Shown piece after piece: positions 34,072 through 43,244 of a stretch of 64,000 nucleotides of DNA. The first letter of the stretch is position 1, and each line of letters starts with the position of its first letter. The notes under the pieces are model-generated. The model worked only from the letters and a program-made list of their open reading frames with translations, was not told the DNA's origin and made no database searches. The translations under genes and the position numbers were made by a program. Source of the DNA: Commensalibacter oyaizuii (GTDB lineage Bacteria > Pseudomonadota > Alphaproteobacteria > Acetobacterales > Acetobacteraceae); assembly GCF_029953265.1 (NCBI RefSeq), contig NZ_JASBAO010000001.1:2175501-2239500 (forward strand), in the 5' to 3' direction.

Positions 34072-36231
34072 GTGGGTAAAGATCGTTTAAAGCTGGAATG
34101 GTTAAAAACAGCGAATTTTTTACCTTTTAGTAATTTGAAATCGTATTCGTGGTGTTTTGCTCCTTCGAAAGAGGCAATTTTTTTCTCACTGCGGACAATT
34201 ATCGCCTCTTACCTTGCTTTGACAATCGCTTTGTGGATGGAATTGGATAGTCCCAAATGGGCGTTGATGACAGTTTGGATTGTATCACAGACTTCCCCTG
34301 GCGAAACGATATCAAAATCTAAATGGCGTGTTGTAGGTACCCTTGTCGGTGTAATCATTGCAATGATAATTGTTGCAGCTTTTCCCCAAGAGCCCATATT
34401 ATTTGGCATAACAATGGCAATATGGATGGGCGGATGCTGCTGGATTGCAAGTTTGATTCGAAATTCTAGTTCGTATGGTTTTGTTCTAGCTGGCTATACC
34501 TGTGCGCTGATTGGATTATCTTCTATAAGTGATCCTAATAATGTCTTCATGACCGCTGTTGCCAGGGGAAGCTATATTATTCTTGGGGTATTATGCCAAA
34601 GTTTCGTTGAACGTCTATTTGCAATTAATATGCATAATAAGGCCCGATTTGCTTTACATGACAATTTATTAAAAGCAATTTCTGGATGTTTATCGGTTGT
34701 CACTGAGGTCTTAAAAGGCGATCATCAAGCCACATTTCGAGTGCAACAAGTTTTTTCTGCTGTTGCTGCATTTCAAAATAGTATTGAATTTAGAAAAGCC
34801 GAGCTAGTATATGACAACCATGTTACCGATCACGTCCATGCAACTTTATCTTCGATTAGCATCGTATTGACGCGTTTAATTAATTTAACGGTCTATATGA
34901 GTCATTTTCCTCAAGAAGAGGCATTTCAGAACATTTGTTTTAAGAGTCAGACTTATTTGGAGAATTTAGTTCATTCTTTAAGCAAAGATTATGATTTTCA
35001 ACACCATCTCAATGCTTTGAATCAATTACGTTGGGACTGCAGACAGTTAATTGCAGACTGTATTTATCAGGACACTTCTACTATCCTTTCCGACGATGTA
35101 ATTCCTAAAAGCTCGTTAGATGCGCGTATTTTGTATCGTTCGCTTAGCGAATTGTTGGGCGAAATAGAGGTTATTTTAAAGCAGTATCAGTTTGCTCAAA
35201 ATCCCCCAAAGAAAGATAATTTTACGTTTACATTGCCCCCCTTATATAATTTTAAACTGGCGGCTGGAAATGGGTTAAGGGTATTTCTTGCGGTATTAGG
35301 CGGATGTCTATTATGGGAAATAACGGCATGGGATCAGTTTCCTAATGCAATAGGATTATTATGCGTTGCCTGTGGACGGCTTTGTCTATTTGAAAATGGA
35401 TATAAAATGAGTCTTGGGTTTTTGAAGGGTGTTTTAATTGGTATTTTAATCAGTGCGTTATTAGATGTAACTTTAATGGCTGTAGCGAATACAATTGAAA
35501 TGATCTATTTGGCTCTTTTCATTCCGTTATTTATTGGCGGACTTGCCATTTACAATTTACCAACGCGTGGGGTAGGAATGTGTTTTAATATTTTCTTTCC
35601 CTTTATGCTTATTTTAGGCAACCAAGCTAAAATGGATGAGATTACTTTTTTAAATAGTGCTTTATCTATCTTGTGTGGTGTTGGATTGGCTGTTTTTGCG
35701 TTTCGTTTTTTAGCACCTTATTCTCCTCAAAAGGTAAGACATCAAATTCGGGTAAGAATGGTACGTAGCATTCATGTGTTGCCAGAGGTTCTGCCACTTC
35801 CCAATCCAAGAAGATGGCTAGCATCAACAATGGATTGGTTTGTCTCGTTGATGCGACAATTTGACCCTTCGACAGAAAGTATTTTGATCCAAAAATATAA
35901 TCATGGTGCATTAGCTGTTATGTCTATTGGATTAAATATCATGGAATTGAGGGAAATGATTAAACATGATGTATTATCCAAAGATGTAAAAATGGAATTA
36001 CGAGTTGTAATGCGCAGGATTAGTCATTTTCGTGGGGGACGATATGGTAGAACTGCTTTGATTGCTAAAAGCGCGGTAAGACGCTTAAGAGAAAGAGAAA
36101 AAAAAGAGAAAAATCTTGCAAAACGGTTAGAAATTACAGCTGCAATTGCGTGCTTAATATTAATTTTCTATGCGCTAGAGAAAAATGTTGCTTTCTTAAA
36201 TCCTTCGTATCGTCTATATAAGCGAGATTGA
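34072..36231 (+). CDS. FUSC-family membrane protein, copy 1
   Basis: The first of four tandem FUSC/AaeB-like proteins (719 residues). The layout is two blocks of membrane helices (about residues 36-185 and 390-545) with cytoplasmic helical domains after each. The family segment ALWMELDSPKWA (residues about 53-64) followed by MTVWIVSQ is clear. Known family members export fusaric acid or aromatic carboxylic acids. The GTG at 34072 is preceded by GATGAAGG. It is the most divergent of the four, together with copy 4. No AaeA-type adaptor or small AaeX gene accompanies it. Confidence 0.88.
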   Translation: MGKDRLKLEWLKTANFLPFSNLKSYSWCFAPSKEAIFFSLRTIIASYLALTIALWMELDSPKWALMTVWIVSQTSPGETISKSKWRVVGTLVGVIIAMIIVAAFPQEPILFGITMAIWMGGCCWIASLIRNSSSYGFVLAGYTCALIGLSSISDPNNVFMTAVARGSYIILGVLCQSFVERLFAINMHNKARFALHDNLLKAISGCLSVVTEVLKGDHQATFRVQQVFSAVAAFQNSIEFRKAELVYDNHVTDHVHATLSSISIVLTRLINLTVYMSHFPQEEAFQNICFKSQTYLENLVHSLSKDYDFQHHLNALNQLRWDCRQLIADCIYQDTSTILSDDVIPKSSLDARILYRSLSELLGEIEVILKQYQFAQNPPKKDNFTFTLPPLYNFKLAAGNGLRVFLAVLGGCLLWEITAWDQFPNAIGLLCVACGRLCLFENGYKMSLGFLKGVLIGILISALLDVTLMAVANTIEMIYLALFIPLFIGGLAIYNLPTRGVGMCFNIFFPFMLILGNQAKMDEITFLNSALSILCGVGLAVFAFRFLAPYSPQKVRHQIRVRMVRSIHVLPEVLPLPNPRRWLASTMDWFVSLMRQFDPSTESILIQKYNHGALAVMSIGLNIMELREMIKHDVLSKDVKMELRVVMRRISHFRGGRYGRTALIAKSAVRRLREREKKEKNLAKRLEITAAIACLILIFYALEKNVAFLNPSYRLYKRD

Positions 36232-36349
36232 GTCAAATAGATTAGATATGGAGTGGATTCATTTCATATATTTTATAGACTCATTCCTTTTTGTATTTTT
36301 GATTGTTATTTTATAATACAAAAAAATGTAAATATGCTTAGGCACAGTA

Positions 36350-38491
36350 ATGGTTGTTGGTAGATCCACGTTAGAGTCGCTACGATGGTTGTATGCTCCG
36401 CAGAAAGTAGCCATTATTTTTGCTTTTCGTACCATTCTTGCCTCTTATATTGCTTTATTAGTTGCATTATGGATGGAATTGGATAGCCCACGGTGGGCCA
36501 TGATGGCCGTTTGGATTGTTGCTCAGAATACTTCACGGGGTGAGGTTCTATCCAAAGCATATTGGATTATTTTTGGAAATATTACAGGGGTTATTGTTTC
36601 TCTGTGTATTGTCGCAGCTTTCCCACAACAACCTTTCTTATTCGAATTATCAATAGCGTTTTGGGTGGCCTTTTGTTGTTGGGTTAGTAGTTGCACTCGT
36701 AATTTTCGTGCGTTGGGTATGGTTATGGCTGGATATAGCTGTGCCATTATTTTATTTTCATCTGTGAATGATCCTAATGAAACCTTTATGATGGCTATGT
36801 CACGAGGTAGTTATTTTATTCTGGGAATATTAGCCGAAAATTTTACAGCACGAATATTTGATTTAAATTTACATCATCATGCCCATAAAAAATTAAATGA
36901 TGATTTACAGACTGCTGTTGAAGAGAGCATTAAATCAGTAACAAAGATGTTGGATGGTAATGATTGGGCGGTTGCACAGTCTGATCGGTTATTATCTTCT
37001 ATTATTAATCTGAATAATAATATCGAATTTCGAGAAAGAGAGTTAAAAGGAACAGGGCACCGTGGTGATCATGCCCGAGCAGTATTGGCTTCTGTATCTG
37101 GATTATTGGTCAAAGCTAGTGGGTTTTCAATCTTGATGAAGCAAATTCAAAATCAGAATTTAAATTTTCATCACATTATTCCTTTAACCAAAATTTATTT
37201 AACAGAATTATTGCTGGCACTACGATCTGGTGAACCGTTAGAATATACGTTAAAGGCATTGAATTCATTAAGATGGGAGTGCCGTCAGCGCATTGCAGAT
37301 AGTTTTTATAAAACACTTGGGGAAAAACAATTCTCAAATGAAGAATTTGCTACTAAATTGCTAAATGACCGGATTCTATATCAAAGCTTGCGAGAAATTC
37401 TGGCGGAATTGGAAGTTGCTTTGCGAGAGTTGGAAAAAAGTCGAGATATTACCCTGCATGATCATTTTAAATTCGATACCAAACATGCTTTCGATTTTAA
37501 AAGGGCGTGGCGTAATGCCATCCGTGCTTTTGTTGCTATTAGCGTAGGCTGTATTGCTTGGGAAGTGACGGGATGGGATCGTGGTCCATTATTCTTGGCA
37601 TTTTTATGTATGGGCTGTGCGCGGTTTTGTATATTCGAAAATGCAACTTTGGCTTGTATGGGATGGTTTAAAGGGGCATGTCTAGCAATTTTAGTCGGTG
37701 GTTTTTTCAATTTTTTAATCCTGCCCACTATCAGCAATTTTGAAATTTTATTTGTTATACTTATTGTTCCCTTGGCTGTTGGGGGGCTTGCGATGTGCGT
37801 GCCAAAATACGCTCCTATAGCATCAACTTATGCTTTTTTCTTTTGTTATATCCTGGGGTTTTCAAATGATGGCAGGGTGGATGAGCTATCATATTTTAAC
37901 AATTCGCTGGCCGTTTTAATGAGTGGGGTCTTTGCTTTGGCATCGTATCGACTGTTTTTCCCGTACCGTGCCCGCAGATTACGCCGTCAGATGCGGGAAA
38001 AATTATTGCAAGGCATGCATCATTTAGCTGAAACTGCAACTTTACCTCTTGCACGGGAATGGATCAGTTTTGTTTCTGAATCACTTGTTGTTTTAATGCG
38101 TCAATTGAATGAAGATAGAAATACAACTTTAATTCAAACGTATCGTCACGGCAGCATGGCTGTAATGTTGATTGGAATACACATTATTCGCTTACGTTCA
38201 ATGGTCGATTTCGATATTATGAGCAAAGATATTAATGATGTTTTACGTGTCGTTTTACGTAGAATTTCAGTTTTTGATGGTCGCCGTGCAAAATATGCCC
38301 CTCATGCTCGAACCGTTATGATTGCGCATAGAGCCATAGCTAAATTCCGTCAACGCGAGTTATATGAAAAGAATCTGGCTGTTCGTATTGAGATAAGTGC
38401 AGCAATTTCATCTTTGATTATTATTGCTTATGCTTTAGACAAAAATGCTTCTTTTTTAAGAATTAAAAATCGACATTTACTTGCAAAATAA
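36350..38491 (+). CDS. FUSC-family membrane protein, copy 2
   Basis: A 713-residue FUSC-family protein, 118 bases after copy 1. It repeats the ALWMELDSPRWAMMAVW motif near the N-terminus, a VLSKAYWIIFGN segment, and ILAENFTARIFDLNL at the end of the first membrane block. The second membrane block starts near residue 385. It is clearly closest to copy 3 (shared SRGE, LSKAYW and ENFTAR segments), pointing to a recent duplication. The start ATG is preceded by a weak TTAGGCA. Function beyond an efflux-type transporter is not determinable here. Confidence 0.88.
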   Translation: MVVGRSTLESLRWLYAPQKVAIIFAFRTILASYIALLVALWMELDSPRWAMMAVWIVAQNTSRGEVLSKAYWIIFGNITGVIVSLCIVAAFPQQPFLFELSIAFWVAFCCWVSSCTRNFRALGMVMAGYSCAIILFSSVNDPNETFMMAMSRGSYFILGILAENFTARIFDLNLHHHAHKKLNDDLQTAVEESIKSVTKMLDGNDWAVAQSDRLLSSIINLNNNIEFRERELKGTGHRGDHARAVLASVSGLLVKASGFSILMKQIQNQNLNFHHIIPLTKIYLTELLLALRSGEPLEYTLKALNSLRWECRQRIADSFYKTLGEKQFSNEEFATKLLNDRILYQSLREILAELEVALRELEKSRDITLHDHFKFDTKHAFDFKRAWRNAIRAFVAISVGCIAWEVTGWDRGPLFLAFLCMGCARFCIFENATLACMGWFKGACLAILVGGFFNFLILPTISNFEILFVILIVPLAVGGLAMCVPKYAPIASTYAFFFCYILGFSNDGRVDELSYFNNSLAVLMSGVFALASYRLFFPYRARRLRRQMREKLLQGMHHLAETATLPLAREWISFVSESLVVLMRQLNEDRNTTLIQTYRHGSMAVMLIGIHIIRLRSMVDFDIMSKDINDVLRVVLRRISVFDGRRAKYAPHARTVMIAHRAIAKFRQRELYEKNLAVRIEISAAISSLIIIAYALDKNASFLRIKNRHLLAK

Positions 38492-38631
38492 CCAATCTTT
38501 GGGTGTTGCATTTATGATAAGGAAAATCATTTTCATTCGGGAAATGAAGGTTAAAATTTGATTTTTTGTGTATAGAATGGGAAAAGAATACTTTTAAAAA
38601 TGCCAATAATGCTGTTGATAAGGTTTGTTTA

Positions 38632-40791
38632 GTGCATTTTATAAAGCTCCTATCATTTAGGTTTACGACGCTGCCATCACTACGTTGGATTTATGCTCCT
38701 CCTAAAGCAACAATTATCTTCGTTTTGCGGAATTTGATAGCTTCTTATATTGCCTTAACGATTGCTTTATGGATGGAGATGGACAGTCCCCGTTGGGCAA
38801 TTATGGCAGTTTGGGTAGTTGCACAAAATTCATCACGAGGCGAGATTTTATCCAAAGCATATTGGGTTATTTTTGGCAATATTATTGGTATGATTGCTGT
38901 TTTATGTATTGTTGCTAGTTTCCCTCAACAACCTCTTTTATTTGAATTATCAGTTGCAATTTGGGTATCAATATGTTGTTGGTTTGCCAGTTGCAGCCGA
39001 AATTTCGTTTCTTTTGGTTGGTCTATGGCAGGGTTCAGTTGTGCCATTGTTTTGTTTGCAACTGTACGGGATCAAAATGAAACTTTTATGATGGTTATGT
39101 CGCGTGGTAGCTATTTTATTTTGGGTATATTGGCCGAAAATTTTACAGCGCGATTGTTCGATTTAAATCTACAAAATAATGCCTATGAAAAATTAAATCA
39201 GGAGTTAAAAATAGCTATTGAGAAGGCCATTGACTCGTTGGTTAAAATATTAAATGGAAATAACTGGGCTATATCTGGTTCTGATCAGGTATTATCCTCT
39301 GTGATTGCCTTTAATAACACAATTGAATTTAGAGAGTTGGAAATGCGTAGTATTGGTCGTAGGGGCGACCATGCTAGGGCAACCTTATCTTTGATTTCTT
39401 CTTTAATGGTCAAAGCGATGGGGCTTTCAATTCATATTCAAAAAAATCAAAAAGAAACTTTGAATTTTACTTATATTCTGCCAACAACAATTCATTGTTT
39501 AGATGAAATTTTAAAACATTTGCAAGCAGGAAAAGAGATTACCCCTTGTTTGCAGGCTTTAAATGAGTTGCGCTGGGAATGTCGTCAACGCATTGCTGAT
39601 AGTTTTTATACAGATCGTAACACGGTAAAACAAATTTCATCTGAATATGCACAAAGAGCATTGAATGATCGAATATTATATCAAACTTTACGTGAAGTTT
39701 TGGCAGAGCTTGAGGCAACATTGCAACAATTAGACAAAAGTGAAAATCAAAATTTGCGTGATGGCTTTAAGTTTCATATGGAAACTTCACTTGATTTTAA
39801 ACGGGCGGCACGTAACAGTATTCGGGCATTTGTTGCTATTACTATGGGGTGCTTAGTCTGGGAAATTACAGGATGGCATAATGCCCCTGTGTTTTTATCA
39901 TTTTTGTGTATGGGATGCTCGCGATTTTGCGTGTTTGATAACATTAGCCTTGCCTGTAGGGGATGGTTTAAGGGGATATGCATTGCAATAATCACGAGTG
40001 CATTTTTCAACTTTTTAGTAATGCCGTTGATTACATCTATTGAAATGTTGTGTTTTATTTTATTTTTTCCTTTATCTATTGGGGCCTTGGCAATGTGTGT
40101 GCCAAAATATGCCCCAATTGCGTCTGGGTATATGTTCTTCTTTTGTTATTTATTAGGATTTAGTAATCAAGGGCGAGTTGATGAAGTAACTTTTTTAAAT
40201 GATTCTATGGCTTTATTTATGAGTGGATTGGTCGCATTATTTACATATAGTATCGTGTTTCCGTACCATACGCGTCGATTACGCAGACAAATGCGTCAAA
40301 AATTATTAAACGGATTGCATCGTTTGGCTAATTCCACAACCCTTCCACTAGGAAGGAAGTGGATACATTTTGTTTCTGTTTCTTTTGTTATGCTTATGCG
40401 TCAATTAAGTGAGGAACAAAATAGTAATTTAACCAATACATATCGTCGTGGTTGCATGGCTGTTATGTTAATAGGGATAAACGTCATTCGTTTACAGGCT
40501 ATGGTCAATAACGATATTATGACAGAGGATGTTAAAAATATATTAAGGGTGGTTTTGCGTCGCATTGCTCAGTTTAAAGGTGATAAGGCTAGATATGGCC
40601 AACATGCAAGAACAGTTTTGATTGCCTATAGAGCAATTGCTAAGTTTAGAAAAAGAGAAGAAACAGAACGTAATTTAGCCGTTAGGATAGAAGTTAGTGC
40701 GGCTATCTCTTCTTTGATCTTGATTGCATATGCATTAAATAGAAACGCATCGTTCCTTAAGGTAAAATCCCATAATATGCTTTTTTATTAA
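38632..40791 (+). CDS. FUSC-family membrane protein, copy 3
   Basis: A FUSC-family protein (719 residues from the chosen start) with the same organisation as copy 2: ALWMEMDSPRWAIMAVW, EILSKAYWVIFGN and ILAENFTARLFDLNL. The start is uncertain. The open frame extends to a TTG at 38566, but the GTG at 38632 has AAGG eight bases upstream and gives an N-terminus similar in length to copy 2. The C-terminal helical tail, with a VRIEVSAAISSLILIAYAL segment, is nearly the same as in copy 2. It is followed by about 140 AT-rich bases. Confidence 0.87.
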   Translation: MHFIKLLSFRFTTLPSLRWIYAPPKATIIFVLRNLIASYIALTIALWMEMDSPRWAIMAVWVVAQNSSRGEILSKAYWVIFGNIIGMIAVLCIVASFPQQPLLFELSVAIWVSICCWFASCSRNFVSFGWSMAGFSCAIVLFATVRDQNETFMMVMSRGSYFILGILAENFTARLFDLNLQNNAYEKLNQELKIAIEKAIDSLVKILNGNNWAISGSDQVLSSVIAFNNTIEFRELEMRSIGRRGDHARATLSLISSLMVKAMGLSIHIQKNQKETLNFTYILPTTIHCLDEILKHLQAGKEITPCLQALNELRWECRQRIADSFYTDRNTVKQISSEYAQRALNDRILYQTLREVLAELEATLQQLDKSENQNLRDGFKFHMETSLDFKRAARNSIRAFVAITMGCLVWEITGWHNAPVFLSFLCMGCSRFCVFDNISLACRGWFKGICIAIITSAFFNFLVMPLITSIEMLCFILFFPLSIGALAMCVPKYAPIASGYMFFFCYLLGFSNQGRVDEVTFLNDSMALFMSGLVALFTYSIVFPYHTRRLRRQMRQKLLNGLHRLANSTTLPLGRKWIHFVSVSFVMLMRQLSEEQNSNLTNTYRRGCMAVMLIGINVIRLQAMVNNDIMTEDVKNILRVVLRRIAQFKGDKARYGQHARTVLIAYRAIAKFRKREETERNLAVRIEVSAAISSLILIAYALNRNASFLKVKSHNMLFY

Positions 40792-40931
40792 AATCTTTAT
40801 TTTTGAAAAACGAATTTTATATAGATAAATATATTTAAAATTTGTAGTAGTTGTAAAAATAGAATAAAGTAAATAAGTTTTATTATTTAATTTCATTTAT
40901 TTAAATCATATTAAAATTTTAAAGGTTTCTT

Positions 40932-43109
40932 GTGGCACGACTACAAACAGTCACGTCGTGGCTGGACAGGCATTTAATCTTATCAAAAGCATATATACAG
41001 TCTTTTGGCTGGATATATGCGCCATCTCGTTCTGCATTTTTATTTGCATTGCGTACGACAATTGCGTCCTTTTTGGCACTGGGTATTGCGCTGTGGATGG
41101 AATTGGACAGTCCCAAATGGGCACCCATGACGGTTTGGATTTGTGCGCGTAATACGTCGCGTGGTGAGACAATTTCAAAAGCGTATTGGCGGGCTGTGGG
41201 AACAATTTTTGGTGCAATTGCAGCCATTATTTTGGTCGCGATCTTTCCACAACAACCATGGCTATTTAATCTGGCGGTAACGTTCTTTTTAGCTGTTTGC
41301 GTATGGTTTGGAACCTGTATGCAAAGTTTTAAAGCCTATGCAATGGTTTTAGCAGGTTTTACTTGTGCAATCATTGCGTTTGGGTCAGTTAACAACCCCG
41401 ATGGAATTTTTATGCTGGCAATGTCGCGGGCCACTTATATTTTACTTGGGGTATTATCAGATAGTGTAGTTGGACGATTTTTTGATTTTAATTTAGATAG
41501 ACATGCCCGCCAGCAATTAAATGATAATTTATTATTTGCGATTAAAGGAACCGTTCAATCCGTTGCAGACATGCTTTCAGGGGATGAAAAGGCTGTTGTA
41601 AAATCTCAGGAACTGTTTACGGCAATTACAAATTTCAATAATACAATAGAATTTAGGCAAATCGAAATGAATGGGCATGATCATACGGGGGATCATGCCC
41701 ATGCAGCATTATTTTCAGTAACCGCAGTGTTAGCCCGTAGCACAGGGTTATCTACACAAATGAATTATTTTGGTGAGGAAACTTATGAATTTAAACTTAT
41801 TATCCCTGTGGTGCAGGAACGGTTAAAAAAACTATTACGACGTATTGAAAAAGGGGAAGGTTTTCTTATTGAAAAACAACGATTAAATGCATTGCGCTGG
41901 GAATGTCGTCAACGAATTACAGATAGTTTTTATCAACAACGAGACCGTAATCGTTCTACTGATGCTGTAAAGGTCAATCAAACCATTTTTAATGATCGGA
42001 TTTTATTTCGAAGTTTAAGCGAGCTATTAGGTGAATTACAAATAACATTAGATGAATATTATAAAAGCATTCATCCATATAAAAATGATCATTTCAACTT
42101 TCATGTTACCCCTCCTTTAAATTATTCTTTGGCATGGAAAAATTGTTTGCGTACATTTGTTGCCATGACCGCGGCCTGTGTCATGTGGTATGTGACGGGT
42201 TGGGACAAGGGGGGATCTGCTGCTGCATTAACAGGAATGGGATGTGCACGTTTTTGTTTATTTGAAAATCCTTCTGCTTCAACCTTTGGATGGTTTAAAG
42301 GATCGATTTATGCATTAATTGTTGGTCTTTTCCTGACTTTCGTATTTATTCCTCCAATGGAAAATATGTTCACTCTATGCGTGGTATTATTTATTCCGAC
42401 TTTGATTGGGGGGTTAGGAATTGCCAATCCAAAAACATTGTCTGTTTCAGCGTCCTATGCTTCGTATTTGCCATATATGTTGTCCTTAGACAATCAAGCC
42501 CGATTGGACGAGGTAACATTTGCAAATAATGCTTTATCCTTATTTATGGGGATTATATTTGCGCTTCTTTCTTTTCGGTTGATTTATCCGTACAGCCCAA
42601 TAAATACACGGTTAAATTTACGTCAAACCTTATTGAAAAATATGCGGGCAGTGCCGACTACCCATAAACGTAGCCCACGGATTTGGTTGTTTCAGACAAC
42701 GGAATTATTGGTAACAATGATACGTCAGTTAAATACAACAAAAAATACGAAAGTCGTGCAGGCCTATCATTTGGGAACGATGGCCGTCATGATGATTGGG
42801 TTGAATGTTTTGCGTTTAAGGTCGATGATTGATCACGATATTATGACCAACGACATTAAGGATTTGTTGCGAATTGTATTAAGACGAATTTCTAAATTTC
42901 ATGGGCGGTATGGGCGTACTGTCGTTGTTTGTCATAGTGTTATCAAAAAGCTTAGAAAACGTGAGCTTTACGAACAAAATTTGGCTGTTCGTATGGAAAT
43001 TGTGGCTGCTATTGCATGTTTAACAATCATTGCTGATTCAATGGAAAAAAATGCTGCATTTTTGGATGTAACTCATCCTTTTTTACAACACGAAAAATGG
43101 AATGAATAA
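40932..43109 (+). CDS. FUSC-family membrane protein, copy 4
   Basis: A 725-residue FUSC-family protein starting with GTG 40932, six bases after AAAGG. It has ALWMELDSPKWAPMTVW near residue 55 and the same two membrane blocks. A methionine/threonine-rich segment and TAACVMWYVTGWD open the second block. Compared with copies 2 and 3 the linker between the blocks differs, for example YKSIHPYKNDHFNF. The TPP riboswitch follows 46 bases after its stop, so copy 4 ends the cluster. The substrate is unknown. Confidence 0.88.
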   Translation: MARLQTVTSWLDRHLILSKAYIQSFGWIYAPSRSAFLFALRTTIASFLALGIALWMELDSPKWAPMTVWICARNTSRGETISKAYWRAVGTIFGAIAAIILVAIFPQQPWLFNLAVTFFLAVCVWFGTCMQSFKAYAMVLAGFTCAIIAFGSVNNPDGIFMLAMSRATYILLGVLSDSVVGRFFDFNLDRHARQQLNDNLLFAIKGTVQSVADMLSGDEKAVVKSQELFTAITNFNNTIEFRQIEMNGHDHTGDHAHAALFSVTAVLARSTGLSTQMNYFGEETYEFKLIIPVVQERLKKLLRRIEKGEGFLIEKQRLNALRWECRQRITDSFYQQRDRNRSTDAVKVNQTIFNDRILFRSLSELLGELQITLDEYYKSIHPYKNDHFNFHVTPPLNYSLAWKNCLRTFVAMTAACVMWYVTGWDKGGSAAALTGMGCARFCLFENPSASTFGWFKGSIYALIVGLFLTFVFIPPMENMFTLCVVLFIPTLIGGLGIANPKTLSVSASYASYLPYMLSLDNQARLDEVTFANNALSLFMGIIFALLSFRLIYPYSPINTRLNLRQTLLKNMRAVPTTHKRSPRIWLFQTTELLVTMIRQLNTTKNTKVVQAYHLGTMAVMMIGLNVLRLRSMIDHDIMTNDIKDLLRIVLRRISKFHGRYGRTVVVCHSVIKKLRKRELYEQNLAVRMEIVAAIACLTIIADSMEKNAAFLDVTHPFLQHEKWNE

Positions 43110-43155
43110 GGGGGTATTCAACACAGTAAAAATACGATAAAACAATTACAAATTG

Positions 43156-43237
43156 TTTTAACCGGGGTGTCTCTTTATAAAAAGGGGCTGAGAATACACT
43201 CGTAGAACCTGATCTGGATCATGCCAGCGAAGGGAGG
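43156..43237 (+). promoter_or_regulatory. TPP riboswitch (THI element)
   Basis: The conserved parts are in order: GGGGTGTC (from 43164), AAAGGGGCTGAGAATACAC, AACCTGATCTGGATCATGCCAGCG and AAGGGAGG. The core GCTGAGA and CTGATCTGGAT...GCCAGCG sequences are exact for a thiamine pyrophosphate aptamer. The final GGGAGG (43232-43237) is also the only ribosome site of the receptor gene at 43245. TTTTA (43156-43160) can pair with TAAAA (43241-43245). Ligand binding would therefore hide the ribosome site. Confidence 0.96.
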
Positions 43238-43244
43238 AAGTAAA

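Noticed and set aside
43139-43159. AAAACAATT/AATTGTTTT inverted repeat before the TPP element considered as a terminator
   Set aside because: It has no GC pairs worth counting and is followed by the aptamer, so it may be part of the leader; no terminator was called.
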